A stretch of 6,108 nt of DNA. Source: Dehalococcoidia bacterium. GTDB taxonomy: Bacteria; Chloroflexota; Dehalococcoidia; SAR202; UBA11138. Below are positions 1-5,611 of the stretch, piece by piece. Location: positions 1 to 6,108 of the forward strand of contig JAAXHY010000280.1 in NCBI GenBank assembly GCA_012270665.1. Reading direction: 5' to 3'. Positions within the stretch are counted from its first letter, which is position 1. Each line of letters begins with the position of its first letter. The notes below the pieces were generated by a model, which was not told the DNA's origin, made no database searches, and worked only from the letters and a program-made list of their open reading frames with translations. Both the position numbers and the translations under genes were made by a program.

Positions 1-1
1 C

Positions 2-142
2 GACTACGCCGTCGAGGCAGAGATAGACGGCGAGGAACTAGCTGCTCCCAGTCCTCTACAATCCATCGAAACGCCCGTTGGCAATCGCTTGGTCTCGATA
101 CCTCCGATACGGACTAGGGTAAAAGCGTTTGCGCCGGACTGA
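2..142 (+). CDS. C-terminal fragment of an unidentified protein (partial, enters from left edge)
   Basis: Plus-strand frame 2 is open from the window edge for 46 codons to a TGA at 140-142. The peptide begins DYAVEAEIDGEELAAP and ends PPIRTRVKAFAPD. Its composition is protein-like: alternating hydrophobic and charged residues and a beta-strand-like end, as in the closing strands of a beta-sandwich domain. That resemblance is only an impression and I do not recognise the family. It converges on the minus-strand operon, with 25 nt between the two stop codons. No start codon is visible, so the gene begins outside the window. An open frame of this length can occur by chance at this base composition, so confidence is moderate. 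Confidence 0.45.
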   Translation, partial: DYAVEAEIDGEELAAPSPLQSIETPVGNRLVSIPPIRTRVKAFAPD

Positions 143-167
143 TCAATTGTCGTTGGCGGAAATATAA

Positions 168-1337
168 CTACTCGATGACGATTTCGCCTTCCCTATACTT
201 AGCCAGTCGTTCCCAGTCGTACTCGATGCCCAGACCGGGACCTTCAGGGACGGAGACACATCCGTCGGAGTCAATCGCCTCCAGGCCGTCCGCGTAGCCG
301 TCCTTGTACACTGGCAGTCTCGATCCGAGCTTGGGATGTACAAGGCCCATCTCGTAGAAGTTCGAGTTTCGCATGGCGGCCATGAGGTGACGCTGCGCCG
401 GGCCGGCGATGTGGAGTTCGACGTCCATGCCGAAGCCCTCTGCGGCGTGGGCTATCTTCATGACGCCTGTGATTCCGCCGTCGTATTCGGGGTCGGCGCG
501 CCAGAAGTCGGTGGCCTCCGCGGCGGCCATGTCAACGTGCCCCTCGACCATGTGGACGTGCTCGCCCTGGAGCAGGGGAGTCTTCAGAGACTGTCGCAAT
601 CTGCGGTAGGCTTGGAGGGAGACGCCACCGTCGTTTAGTGGGTCCTCGTACCAGAAGAAGTCGTTATCGTCGCAGGCGAGACCGACGCGGAGGGCGTCAC
701 CGTAGGTGTCATAGACACAGCAGGGATCGGTCATGAGCGCCATCTTGCTGCCGACGCGCTTTCCAACAGCATGGACAGTCTCGATCTCCCGCTCTATCGA
801 AGCAGCGGCCCAAGAGTGAATCTTGAAGCCCTTGTATCCGAGATCGAGGCACTGCTCGGCGAAGTCGGCGTAAGCCTCGGGGGAGCTGAGTCCGTCGGGG
901 GCGCGGTCGGCGTGGTAGGTGCTGGCGTAGCATGGGAATTTCCGCCGATAGCCTCCGAGCAACTGGTAGATCGGAGCGTCGAAGAGCTTGCCCGCCAGAT
1001 CCCAAAGCGTGATGTCTATCGGACCGATGCCCATGCGGTCGTGCTTGCGGAGGATCATCTTGGCCTGGCGGTAGAATAGCTCGCGGTCGAGAGCGTTTCT
1101 TCCAATCAGGAACGGAGCCCACATCTGTATCTGTTCGCGAGTGGCTGGAGTGGAGCTGATGTATTCGCCGGTTACGCCCTGATCGGTGTATATGTGTATG
1201 GCGAGCACCGTCCGGTACGATGTGCTGCCTGGTTCGTAGAATGGTCCGGCGGCGAATGCAAGATCAGTAGCGATGTTATCCAGCGGGAAACGATATGACG
1301 TGAGCTTTATCCGCTTGACGATGGGCGATTTGGACAA
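168..1337 (-). CDS. Mandelate racemase/muconate lactonizing enzyme family protein (enolase superfamily)
   Basis: This 389-aa protein has the normal length and layout of the family: an N-terminal capping domain (about residues 8-130) followed by a TIM barrel. Members abstract a proton alpha to a carboxylate and stabilise the Mg2+-bound enolate, giving racemases, cycloisomerases or acid-sugar dehydratases. Visible active-site elements are K172-x-H174 (FKIH) at the KxK position, Mg2+ ligands D204 (MTDP), E231 (WYEDP) and E259 (QGEH), the Asp-His dyad D282 (ADPEYDGGIT) and H309 (VELH), and E329 (YEMG). The C-terminus has the usual PGLGIEYDWERL ending. H174 replaces the second catalytic Lys, so the exact reaction cannot be named; an acid-sugar dehydratase is one option. 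The start is TTG, preceded by AAGGAG six bases upstream. It is last in an operon with Na+-decarboxylase subunits, 19 nt after the biotin carrier. Confidence 0.9.
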   Translation of the reverse strand: MSKSPIVKRIKLTSYRFPLDNIATDLAFAAGPFYEPGSTSYRTVLAIHIYTDQGVTGEYISSTPATREQIQMWAPFLIGRNALDRELFYRQAKMILRKHDRMGIGPIDITLWDLAGKLFDAPIYQLLGGYRRKFPCYASTYHADRAPDGLSSPEAYADFAEQCLDLGYKGFKIHSWAAASIEREIETVHAVGKRVGSKMALMTDPCCVYDTYGDALRVGLACDDNDFFWYEDPLNDGGVSLQAYRRLRQSLKTPLLQGEHVHMVEGHVDMAAAEATDFWRADPEYDGGITGVMKIAHAAEGFGMDVELHIAGPAQRHLMAAMRNSNFYEMGLVHPKLGSRLPVYKDGYADGLEAIDSDGCVSVPEGPGLGIEYDWERLAKYREGEIVIE

Positions 1338-1343
1338 GACGGT

Positions 1344-1349
1344 CTCCTT
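1344..1349 (-). promoter_or_regulatory. Ribosome binding site fixing the TTG start of the enolase-superfamily gene
   Basis: On the minus strand AAGGAG lies 6 nt before the TTG at 1337-1335. It is a near-consensus Shine-Dalgarno sequence and sits in the 19-nt gap after the biotin carrier stop. It supports the non-ATG start. Confidence 0.75.
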
Positions 1350-1356
1350 GTTCTAT

Positions 1357-1836
1357 CTACTCTAGTTCGATTATGGGCGCGCCGGCGAGGACCTGCTGTC
1401 CGACCGCTACCATTACCTCTTTGACGACGCCCGACCATTCGGCGCGGAGTGTCTGCTGCATTTTCATCGCTTCGAGAACACAGATCGGATCTCCGGTTAC
1501 GACTTGGTCTCCCGGATTCACTTCTATCGAGAGTATAGTGCCGGGGAGTGGCGTCCTGAACAGCTTCACGGTCCCGGGCGCGCTCCTGACGATAGCTCCC
1601 GCAGGTCGTGAAACCGGCGATGAGGATGATGAGACAGAAGACGCCGGTTGCGTAATCGCGGCGGGGGGCCCGGCGGCCCCTCCCAGAGGGCGCGAATCCG
1701 GTTGCGAGGCCGAATCCTCGACATCCACCTCGATAGTGTGACCGTCCACCACAGCCGTTACCGGGCGCCTAGTGAGGTCGCCGACCTCTACGGTGTACCA
1801 CTTTCCCTCGACCTTTACTCTGACGATTTCGGTCAT
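1357..1836 (-). CDS. Biotin carrier protein (biotinyl domain of a carboxylase/decarboxylase complex)
   Basis: This 159-aa soluble carrier holds the biotin that shuttles CO2 from a carboxyltransferase to the membrane beta subunit. Residues 1-40 form a small beta-rich domain (VRVKVEGKWYTVEV, VDGHTIEVDVE), typical of the segment before biotinyl domains in OadA/MmdC-type proteins. Residues 41-88 are a flexible Ala/Pro/Ser linker with a run of serines. Residues 89-159 are the biotinyl domain: PLPGTILSIEVNPGDQV, then E122-A-M-K125-M with K125 as the biotinylated lysine, then the closing GQQVLAGAPIIELE. The frame stays open 92 codons further upstream, but that stretch overlaps the beta subunit gene; the ATG at 1836 is where the domain begins. 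No good Shine-Dalgarno precedes it, so translation may depend on coupling to the upstream gene, which ends 32 nt before. The free carrier resembles the MmdC/GcdC architecture rather than a fused OadA. Confidence 0.9.
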   Translation of the reverse strand: MTEIVRVKVEGKWYTVEVGDLTRRPVTAVVDGHTIEVDVEDSASQPDSRPLGGAAGPPAAITQPASSVSSSSSPVSRPAGAIVRSAPGTVKLFRTPLPGTILSIEVNPGDQVVTGDPICVLEAMKMQQTLRAEWSGVVKEVMVAVGQQVLAGAPIIELE

Positions 1837-1868
1837 GACATTGCCCGATGCTTGGATTGAAACGCTTC

Positions 1869-3014
1869 CTAGTTGATAAGCGCTATGAAGACGCCCGCTA
1901 CCACCGCCGACCCAATGACGCCGGCCACGTTCGGCCCCATCGCATGTGGAAGCAGGAATGTTCGCGGGTTGGACTCCTGTCCGACGTGGTGCGATATCCG
2001 AGCGGCCATCGGCACTGCGGATACTCCCGCCGACCCTATTAGTGGGTTGATCTTTTCCTTCAGGAACAGATTCATAAACTTGGCGAAGAGCAGCCCGCCG
2101 ATGGTGCCGCACGCGAATGCGACGAGCCCTAGTCCCAGGATGATGAGCGTATCGAACTGGAATACGCGCTCGGCGGACAGTTGAGTGCCAACGGTCAGCA
2201 TCAGGAAAATCGTCGCCATGTTGAGAATCTCATTGGACGCGGCGGAGGTCAGGCGCGGAACGGCGCCACTCTCACGGAAGAGATTTCCGATCATGAACAT
2301 TGCAATGAGCGGCGCGGACTTCGGCACAATCAGGATGATCCCCACCATCGCTGCGGTCGGGAAGAGAAGCCTCTCGAGGCGCGATACTCTTCTGGGAGGC
2401 GGCATCTCGATCTCCCGCTCTTTCTTGGTGGTGAGCAACTTCATAAGAGGGGGCTGGATGAATGCTACTGCCGCCATATAAGAGTATGCAATGACTGCGG
2501 TTATGCCAAGGATTTCAGGCGCGAGGTTGGCCGACAGGAATATCGTCGTAGGCCCGTCGGCGCCGCCTATGATGCCGATAGAAGCGGCTTCGGACAGCTC
2601 GAACACACCGGTCGCGAGCGCCCCCCAGAACGCGACGAATATGCCAACCTGCGCTGCCGCGCCAAGCAGAAGCGTCTTTGGGTTGGATATGACGAGGCCG
2701 AAGTCGGTCAACGCTCCAAGTCCCAGGAAGATGATTGGCGGCAGTATGTTCCAGAAGGAAAGACCGTAGTGGAAGATGATACCGAACAGTCCGGACTCCT
2801 GGAATCCTGCCCCTGCGCTGGGGAGTGTGAGTAATCCTGTGAGTGGCAGATTGGCTATGACGACGCCCAAACCGATAGGCAGCAGTTCGTAAGGCTCCAT
2901 ATCCCTTGAGACAGCAAGGTAGATGAGGAAAAGACCGAGGGCTATCAGCGCGGCTTCACCTGGCCCCAACTCGCTGAAGCCGGTTGACCTGAGGAAATTT
3001 AGAAATTCGTCCAA
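1869..3014 (-). CDS. Sodium ion-translocating decarboxylase, beta subunit (OadB/MmdB/GcdB family)
   Basis: This 381-aa polytopic inner-membrane protein decarboxylates carboxybiotin and uses the energy to export Na+. Its length is close to MmdB-type subunits. Diagnostic features: G150-G-A-D153-G-P-T, where D153 corresponds to the essential Asp203 of Klebsiella OadB, and N323-P-L-I-G327 ... S332 ... R339, which matches the spacing of Asn373, Gly377, Ser382 and Arg389 exactly. Hydrophobic segments run throughout, with a charged cytoplasmic-type loop at about 196-215 (TTKKEREIEMPPPRR). The C-terminus is PHAMGPNVAGVIGSAVVAGVF. The first possible start after the in-frame gamma stop is TTG at 3014-3012; AGGA lies 9 nt before it and the next Met is only at residue 39, so TTG is preferred. 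The gene follows gamma by 3 nt. The substrate (oxaloacetate, methylmalonyl-CoA, glutaconyl-CoA or other) is set by the missing alpha subunit, so no specific symbol is given. Confidence 0.95.
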   Translation of the reverse strand: MDEFLNFLRSTGFSELGPGEAALIALGLFLIYLAVSRDMEPYELLPIGLGVVIANLPLTGLLTLPSAGAGFQESGLFGIIFHYGLSFWNILPPIIFLGLGALTDFGLVISNPKTLLLGAAAQVGIFVAFWGALATGVFELSEAASIGIIGGADGPTTIFLSANLAPEILGITAVIAYSYMAAVAFIQPPLMKLLTTKKEREIEMPPPRRVSRLERLLFPTAAMVGIILIVPKSAPLIAMFMIGNLFRESGAVPRLTSAASNEILNMATIFLMLTVGTQLSAERVFQFDTLIILGLGLVAFACGTIGGLLFAKFMNLFLKEKINPLIGSAGVSAVPMAARISHHVGQESNPRTFLLPHAMGPNVAGVIGSAVVAGVFIALIN

Positions 3015-3017
3015 AAG

Positions 3018-3296
3018 TTATGTTCCTGAATGGGCCTGTTCGTCCGAAGATTGAGACCGGAGATAAGCTCTGGATTCCAAAAGCGCGGTGACGGCGATTG
3101 CGGCGGCGGTCGCGCGATTTCTGGCTTCCGTGTCAACAGCCGGGACATCTTCCTGAGGCGCGGATTCCTGTTCGTCCTCATTAAACAGACGCGACACCTG
3201 CTTTATGACCAGAACAGCCACCAGAAGCAGTACGAGCACGCTGAATGACGTGCCGATCCCTATTCCGGTCAATATAAGCGCGTCGGGCTGTTCCAA
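3018..3296 (-). CDS. Sodium-pumping decarboxylase gamma-like subunit (OadG family, small membrane anchor)
   Basis: This 92-aa protein has one N-terminal transmembrane helix (about residues 7-31, TGIGIGTSFSVLVLLLVAVL). An acidic, Gln/Pro-rich cytoplasmic linker follows (about 38-55), then an alanine-rich helix (ARNRATAAAIAVTALLESR), which is the usual plan of OadG/MmdD-type subunits. In the family this subunit assembles the complex by holding the soluble carboxyltransferase part to the beta subunit. Sequence conservation in this family is weak, so the call rests on the architecture plus the position immediately before a clear beta subunit. There is no internal Met. The start is TTG at 3296-3294, preceded by AGAGGAG six bases upstream. 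It is the first gene of the operon, about 20 nt from a predicted transcription start. Confidence 0.8.
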   Translation of the reverse strand: MEQPDALILTGIGIGTSFSVLVLLLVAVLVIKQVSRLFNEDEQESAPQEDVPAVDTEARNRATAAAIAVTALLESRAYLRSQSSDEQAHSGT

Positions 3297-3302
3297 CGGG
3301 TT

Positions 3303-3309
3303 CTCCTCT
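3303..3309 (-). promoter_or_regulatory. Ribosome binding site fixing the TTG start of the gamma-like subunit
   Basis: AGAGGAG on the minus strand is 6 nt upstream of the TTG at 3296-3294. It is a strong Shine-Dalgarno match. No ATG or GTG in the frame offers a competing start. Confidence 0.7.
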
Positions 3310-3323
3310 AAGGTATCGCGCCG

Positions 3324-3353
3324 ATTCTACACTACGGGCGGCGGAATAGTGAA
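3324..3353 (-). promoter_or_regulatory. Predicted promoter of the decarboxylase operon
   Basis: Reading the minus strand, TTCACT (3353-3348) and TAGAAT (3329-3324) form a sigma-70-like -35/-10 pair with an 18-bp spacer. The -10 box matches consensus at 5 of 6 positions and the -35 box at 4 of 6. The predicted transcription start near 3317 would give a leader of about 20 nt that carries the AGAGGAG ribosome binding site. This is pattern-based only. Confidence 0.5.
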
Positions 3354-3387
3354 TTTGCAATCAGGTGATGCCCTGAATTCGTATCTC

Positions 3388-3417
3388 TTGAAGCCGCGTC
3401 CTGGACAGGGATAGAAT
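3388..3417 (+). promoter_or_regulatory. Predicted promoter of the Yip1-like gene
   Basis: TTGAAG (3388-3393) and TAGAAT (3412-3417) are separated by 18 bp. The -35 box matches TTGACA at 4 of 6 positions and the -10 box matches TATAAT at 5 of 6. Transcription would start near 3424, about 22 nt before the ATG. It stands back to back with the operon promoter, 34 bp away. Confidence 0.5.
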
Positions 3418-3445
3418 CGTCTTCAGCATCGGCAATGGGGGAAAC

Positions 3446-3994
3446 ATGCTCAGGCTTGCATTTCGGGCGGCGCTCTTAGACGGCAGCGTGTATGAGGAAA
3501 TAAGAGACAGGCAGGAGACTGCCTTCAGCGCGCTTGGGGTGGTTCTGATCGCTGGGATCGCTTTCGGCATGGGGGTGTGGGGAGTGATCCGAAATCCCGC
3601 TCAACAAGGATTAGACCTTGATCAAAATCTCTATTTGATACTGGCCATCTCGTCTATCTTCACAAGCTGGGTCATCTGGACGGTCTTCGTGTGGCTGCTG
3701 GGTCGAATTCTCTTTTCCGGTAGAGAGGGGTATCGCGCGAGCCTGAGGTCTCTGGGCGTGTGCTACCTGCCGTTGTGCATGTGGCTTCTGATTGGGGCGC
3801 CCGCTGTTGGGGCGGCGCTGTACCTGATGGGAGCTATCTGGACATTGGCGGCAGGAGTTGTGTCGGTGAAGAATATTCACGACATCGCGTGGTGGAAGGC
3901 CGGAATAGCTGCCGCCGTCGGTTGGTTCTGGGGGGTTATCATGGTAACTCTCTTTATCGTAATCCTGCCTGTAACCACGGGGACGCAACCCTAG
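3446..3994 (+). CDS. Yip1-family-like integral membrane protein
   Basis: This 182-aa protein has a short cytoplasmic-type N-terminus (MLRLAFRAALLDGSVYEEI) and about five hydrophobic segments, near residues 27-48, 62-88, 104-118, 120-141 and 151-175. The early order (membrane-proximal region, then YEEIRDRQET, then helices), the middle basic loop GREGYRASLRSLGVCYLP and the late W-rich IHDIAWWKAG segment resemble bacterial Yip1-domain proteins. Their molecular role is mostly unknown. No catalytic or metal-binding motif is visible. The start is the ATG at 3446, preceded by a G-rich stretch (GGGGGA, 3437-3442) that could act as a close-set Shine-Dalgarno. It is divergent from the decarboxylase operon, and pyk follows on the same strand 82 nt after its stop (64 nt if the earlier pyk ATG is used) but with its own promoter. 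The gene is convincing; the family name is tentative. Confidence 0.7.
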   Translation: MLRLAFRAALLDGSVYEEIRDRQETAFSALGVVLIAGIAFGMGVWGVIRNPAQQGLDLDQNLYLILAISSIFTSWVIWTVFVWLLGRILFSGREGYRASLRSLGVCYLPLCMWLLIGAPAVGAALYLMGAIWTLAAGVVSVKNIHDIAWWKAGIAAAVGWFWGVIMVTLFIVILPVTTGTQP

Positions 3995-4007
3995 CCGAGC
4001 GGTAGTC

Positions 4008-4038
4008 TTGCATAGAGTTTTCTTGTAATATCTATAAT
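4008..4038 (+). promoter_or_regulatory. Predicted pyk promoter
   Basis: A perfect TATAAT -10 box lies at 4033-4038. The best -35 candidate is TTGCAT at 4008-4013, with a long 19-bp spacer and only 3 of 6 consensus matches. Transcription would begin near 4045. That leaves a leader of about 32 nt before the ATG at 4077, but only about 14 nt before the ATG at 4059. Confidence 0.5.
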
Positions 4039-4063
4039 GCGAGTTTCATATTTATCAGATGCT

Positions 4064-4068
4064 CGGAG
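4064..4068 (+). promoter_or_regulatory. Ribosome binding site deciding the pyk start
   Basis: CGGAG at 4064-4068 stands 8 nt before the ATG at 4077. The earlier in-frame ATG at 4059 has only an AT-rich stretch upstream with no Shine-Dalgarno, so 4077 is the better start. Confidence 0.6.
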
Positions 4069-4076
4069 CCAAAGCC

Positions 4077-5531
4077 ATGACTCAGCGACCCAAGACAAAG
4101 ATAGTCTGTACGCTCGGCCCCAAGACAAAGAAGAAAGAGATGATCGAGAAACTCATCCTCTCGGGCATGACCGTTGCGCGGCTCAACCTCTCTCATGGCA
4201 CTTCCGCTGAACACCAGGACTTGTTCCGCGCGGTTCGAAGCGCGTCCGCGGAACTGGGGATACCGGTTGGGATCATGGTGGATATCCCTGGGCCTAAGTA
4301 CAGGACAGGGCCGCAGTCTCCCGGCGACTTTGACTTGAAGTCTGGCGACACGGTTACGCTGACGAGCCGAGACATCACCGGAAATCCAACTAGGCTTGGG
4401 GTATATCCATCGGGAATACACAATGACGCGGTGGTTGGAGGTAGGGTGTTAGTGGACGATGGGGCTATCACGTTAGAAGTCCTCTCTGTATCCGGGCAGG
4501 AGGTGGAGTGCAGGGTCATAGATGGCGGCAGGATTACCGAGGGACGTGGGGTTACCACTCCGGGCCGCGCTCCGACGCTGCCTCTCTTCGACTATCGGGG
4601 CATGCACGGTCTGGGATTCGCGGCCAGCTCGGGAGCCGACTTTGTGGCTCTGTCGAATATAACCAAGTCTGAAGACGTTTATACCGCGCGTCAATTGCTT
4701 CATATGCGGGGCAGTACTCCCTTTATCATATCGAAGATCGAGACCGCGGAGGCGATAAATGGCTTCGACAGTATTCTCGACGCCAGCGACGGGGTAATGG
4801 TGGCGAGGGGAGACATGGGCGTGGAGATCAAGATGGAAGCGGTTCCGGCTGAGCAGAAACGCATCATCTCCAAGTGCAATGTTGCGGGCAAGCCGGTGAT
4901 TACAGCCACCCAGATGCTCGAGTCTATGGTAGATTCTTCTCAACCGACGAGGGCCGAAGTAACTGATGTCGCCAACGCCGTTTACGATGGCACCGACGCA
5001 ATCATGCTCTCCGGCGAAACCTCGATTGGGCGATATCCCGACAGGGCCGTGGACGTGATGCGCAGGGTGGCGCTGGAGACCGAGAACTATCTCGATCACG
5101 ACCGGATCCTGAGGGAGAAGGGACGCTCTTCGGAGCAGCAGACCGACGATGCGATAAGCTTCGCCGCGGCCAACATCGCTAACCAGATGAGCGCGGGCGC
5201 GATAGTCGCCTTCACCGAGTCCGGAGGCACCGCCCGAAGAGTATCGAGATACCGGCCGCGCCCGCCAATCCTGGCGCTGACTCCGCATGAGTCCGTACAG
5301 CGTGAGCTGACGTTAAGCTGGGGAGTGAATCCGATCATAGGTCCGACTCTGACGAATCTCGAGAATCTGTTCGATGAGGCTGAAGAGCAAGCGATTTCGC
5401 ACGAATCTCTTACCGATGGGGATAAATTGGTCCTGACCGCGGGAACGCCACTTGGAGTCCCTGGCAGCACCAACTTCCTGTATGTGATGAACATAGCGAT
5501 GGATGAGAATCAGTCCTCGGACCGAAGTTAG
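4077..5531 (+). CDS. pyk: Pyruvate kinase (Lys117-type, predicted K+-independent)
   Basis: Pyruvate kinase transfers phosphate from phosphoenolpyruvate to ADP, the last step of glycolysis. The preferred start gives 484 aa (MTQRPKTKIVCTLGP); residue numbers here count from the upstream ATG at 4059, which would give 490. Visible motifs: R41-L-N43-L-S45-HG (nucleotide/K+ site), K226-I-E228 (catalytic Lys and metal Glu), ARGD252, ITATQMLESM (281-290), PTRAEVTDVANAV and LSGET. The C-terminal domain (about 360-484) has the usual FTESGGTARRVSRYRP. The B domain covers about 84-166. The canonical DTKGPEIRT is here D75-I-P-G-P-K80-Y-R-T, placing Lys where K+-dependent enzymes have Glu117 (rabbit numbering). 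The region normally reading GVNLPG is GVTTPGR, so the B-domain hinge is also divergent. It is probably cotranscribed with cysS, 80 nt downstream. Confidence 0.95.
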   Translation: MTQRPKTKIVCTLGPKTKKKEMIEKLILSGMTVARLNLSHGTSAEHQDLFRAVRSASAELGIPVGIMVDIPGPKYRTGPQSPGDFDLKSGDTVTLTSRDITGNPTRLGVYPSGIHNDAVVGGRVLVDDGAITLEVLSVSGQEVECRVIDGGRITEGRGVTTPGRAPTLPLFDYRGMHGLGFAASSGADFVALSNITKSEDVYTARQLLHMRGSTPFIISKIETAEAINGFDSILDASDGVMVARGDMGVEIKMEAVPAEQKRIISKCNVAGKPVITATQMLESMVDSSQPTRAEVTDVANAVYDGTDAIMLSGETSIGRYPDRAVDVMRRVALETENYLDHDRILREKGRSSEQQTDDAISFAAANIANQMSAGAIVAFTESGGTARRVSRYRPRPPILALTPHESVQRELTLSWGVNPIIGPTLTNLENLFDEAEEQAISHESLTDGDKLVLTAGTPLGVPGSTNFLYVMNIAMDENQSSDRS

Positions 5532-5595
5532 AATGTATAAGGCGCGAAAGACCGAGTTCGATGAGAACGGTGGATGGCCCGGGCCTTGACGCGCG

Positions 5596-5602
5596 AGGGG
5601 AG
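5596..5602 (+). promoter_or_regulatory. Ribosome binding site of cysS
   Basis: AGGGGAG lies 9 nt before the ATG at 5612. It supports this start over the in-frame ATG at 5561, which would add 17 residues (MRTVDGPGLDARGEPRK) not expected in CysS and has no clear Shine-Dalgarno. Confidence 0.65.
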
Positions 5603-5611
5603 CCGCGGAAA

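Noticed and set aside
143..167. Bidirectional terminator between the converging stop codons
   Set aside because: No GC-rich stem followed by a T run is visible on either strand in these 25 nt.
1357..2112. Full 251-codon open frame containing the biotin carrier
   Set aside because: The first 92 codons overlap the well-supported beta subunit gene and read as low-quality Arg-rich sequence. The conserved domain begins at the ATG at 1836.
2181..2834. Plus-strand open frame of 217 codons opposite the beta subunit
   Set aside because: The composition is Arg/Glu-rich and motif-free, antisense to an unambiguous membrane protein whose essential residues are all present.
4059..4076. Upstream in-frame ATG as the pyk start (adds MLGAKA)
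   Set aside because: No Shine-Dalgarno precedes it and the leader would be very short. The ATG at 4077 has CGGAG 8 nt upstream and fits the family N-terminus.
4473..5288. Long antisense open frame (271 codons) within pyk
   Set aside because: It is rich in Arg, His and Gly, shows no recognisable motif and lies opposite a clear pyruvate kinase, so it is a shadow frame.
5532..5611. T-box or cysteine leader upstream of cysS
   Set aside because: Only 80 nt separate the genes. There is no T-box-like sequence, no terminator and no Cys codons in the short frame.
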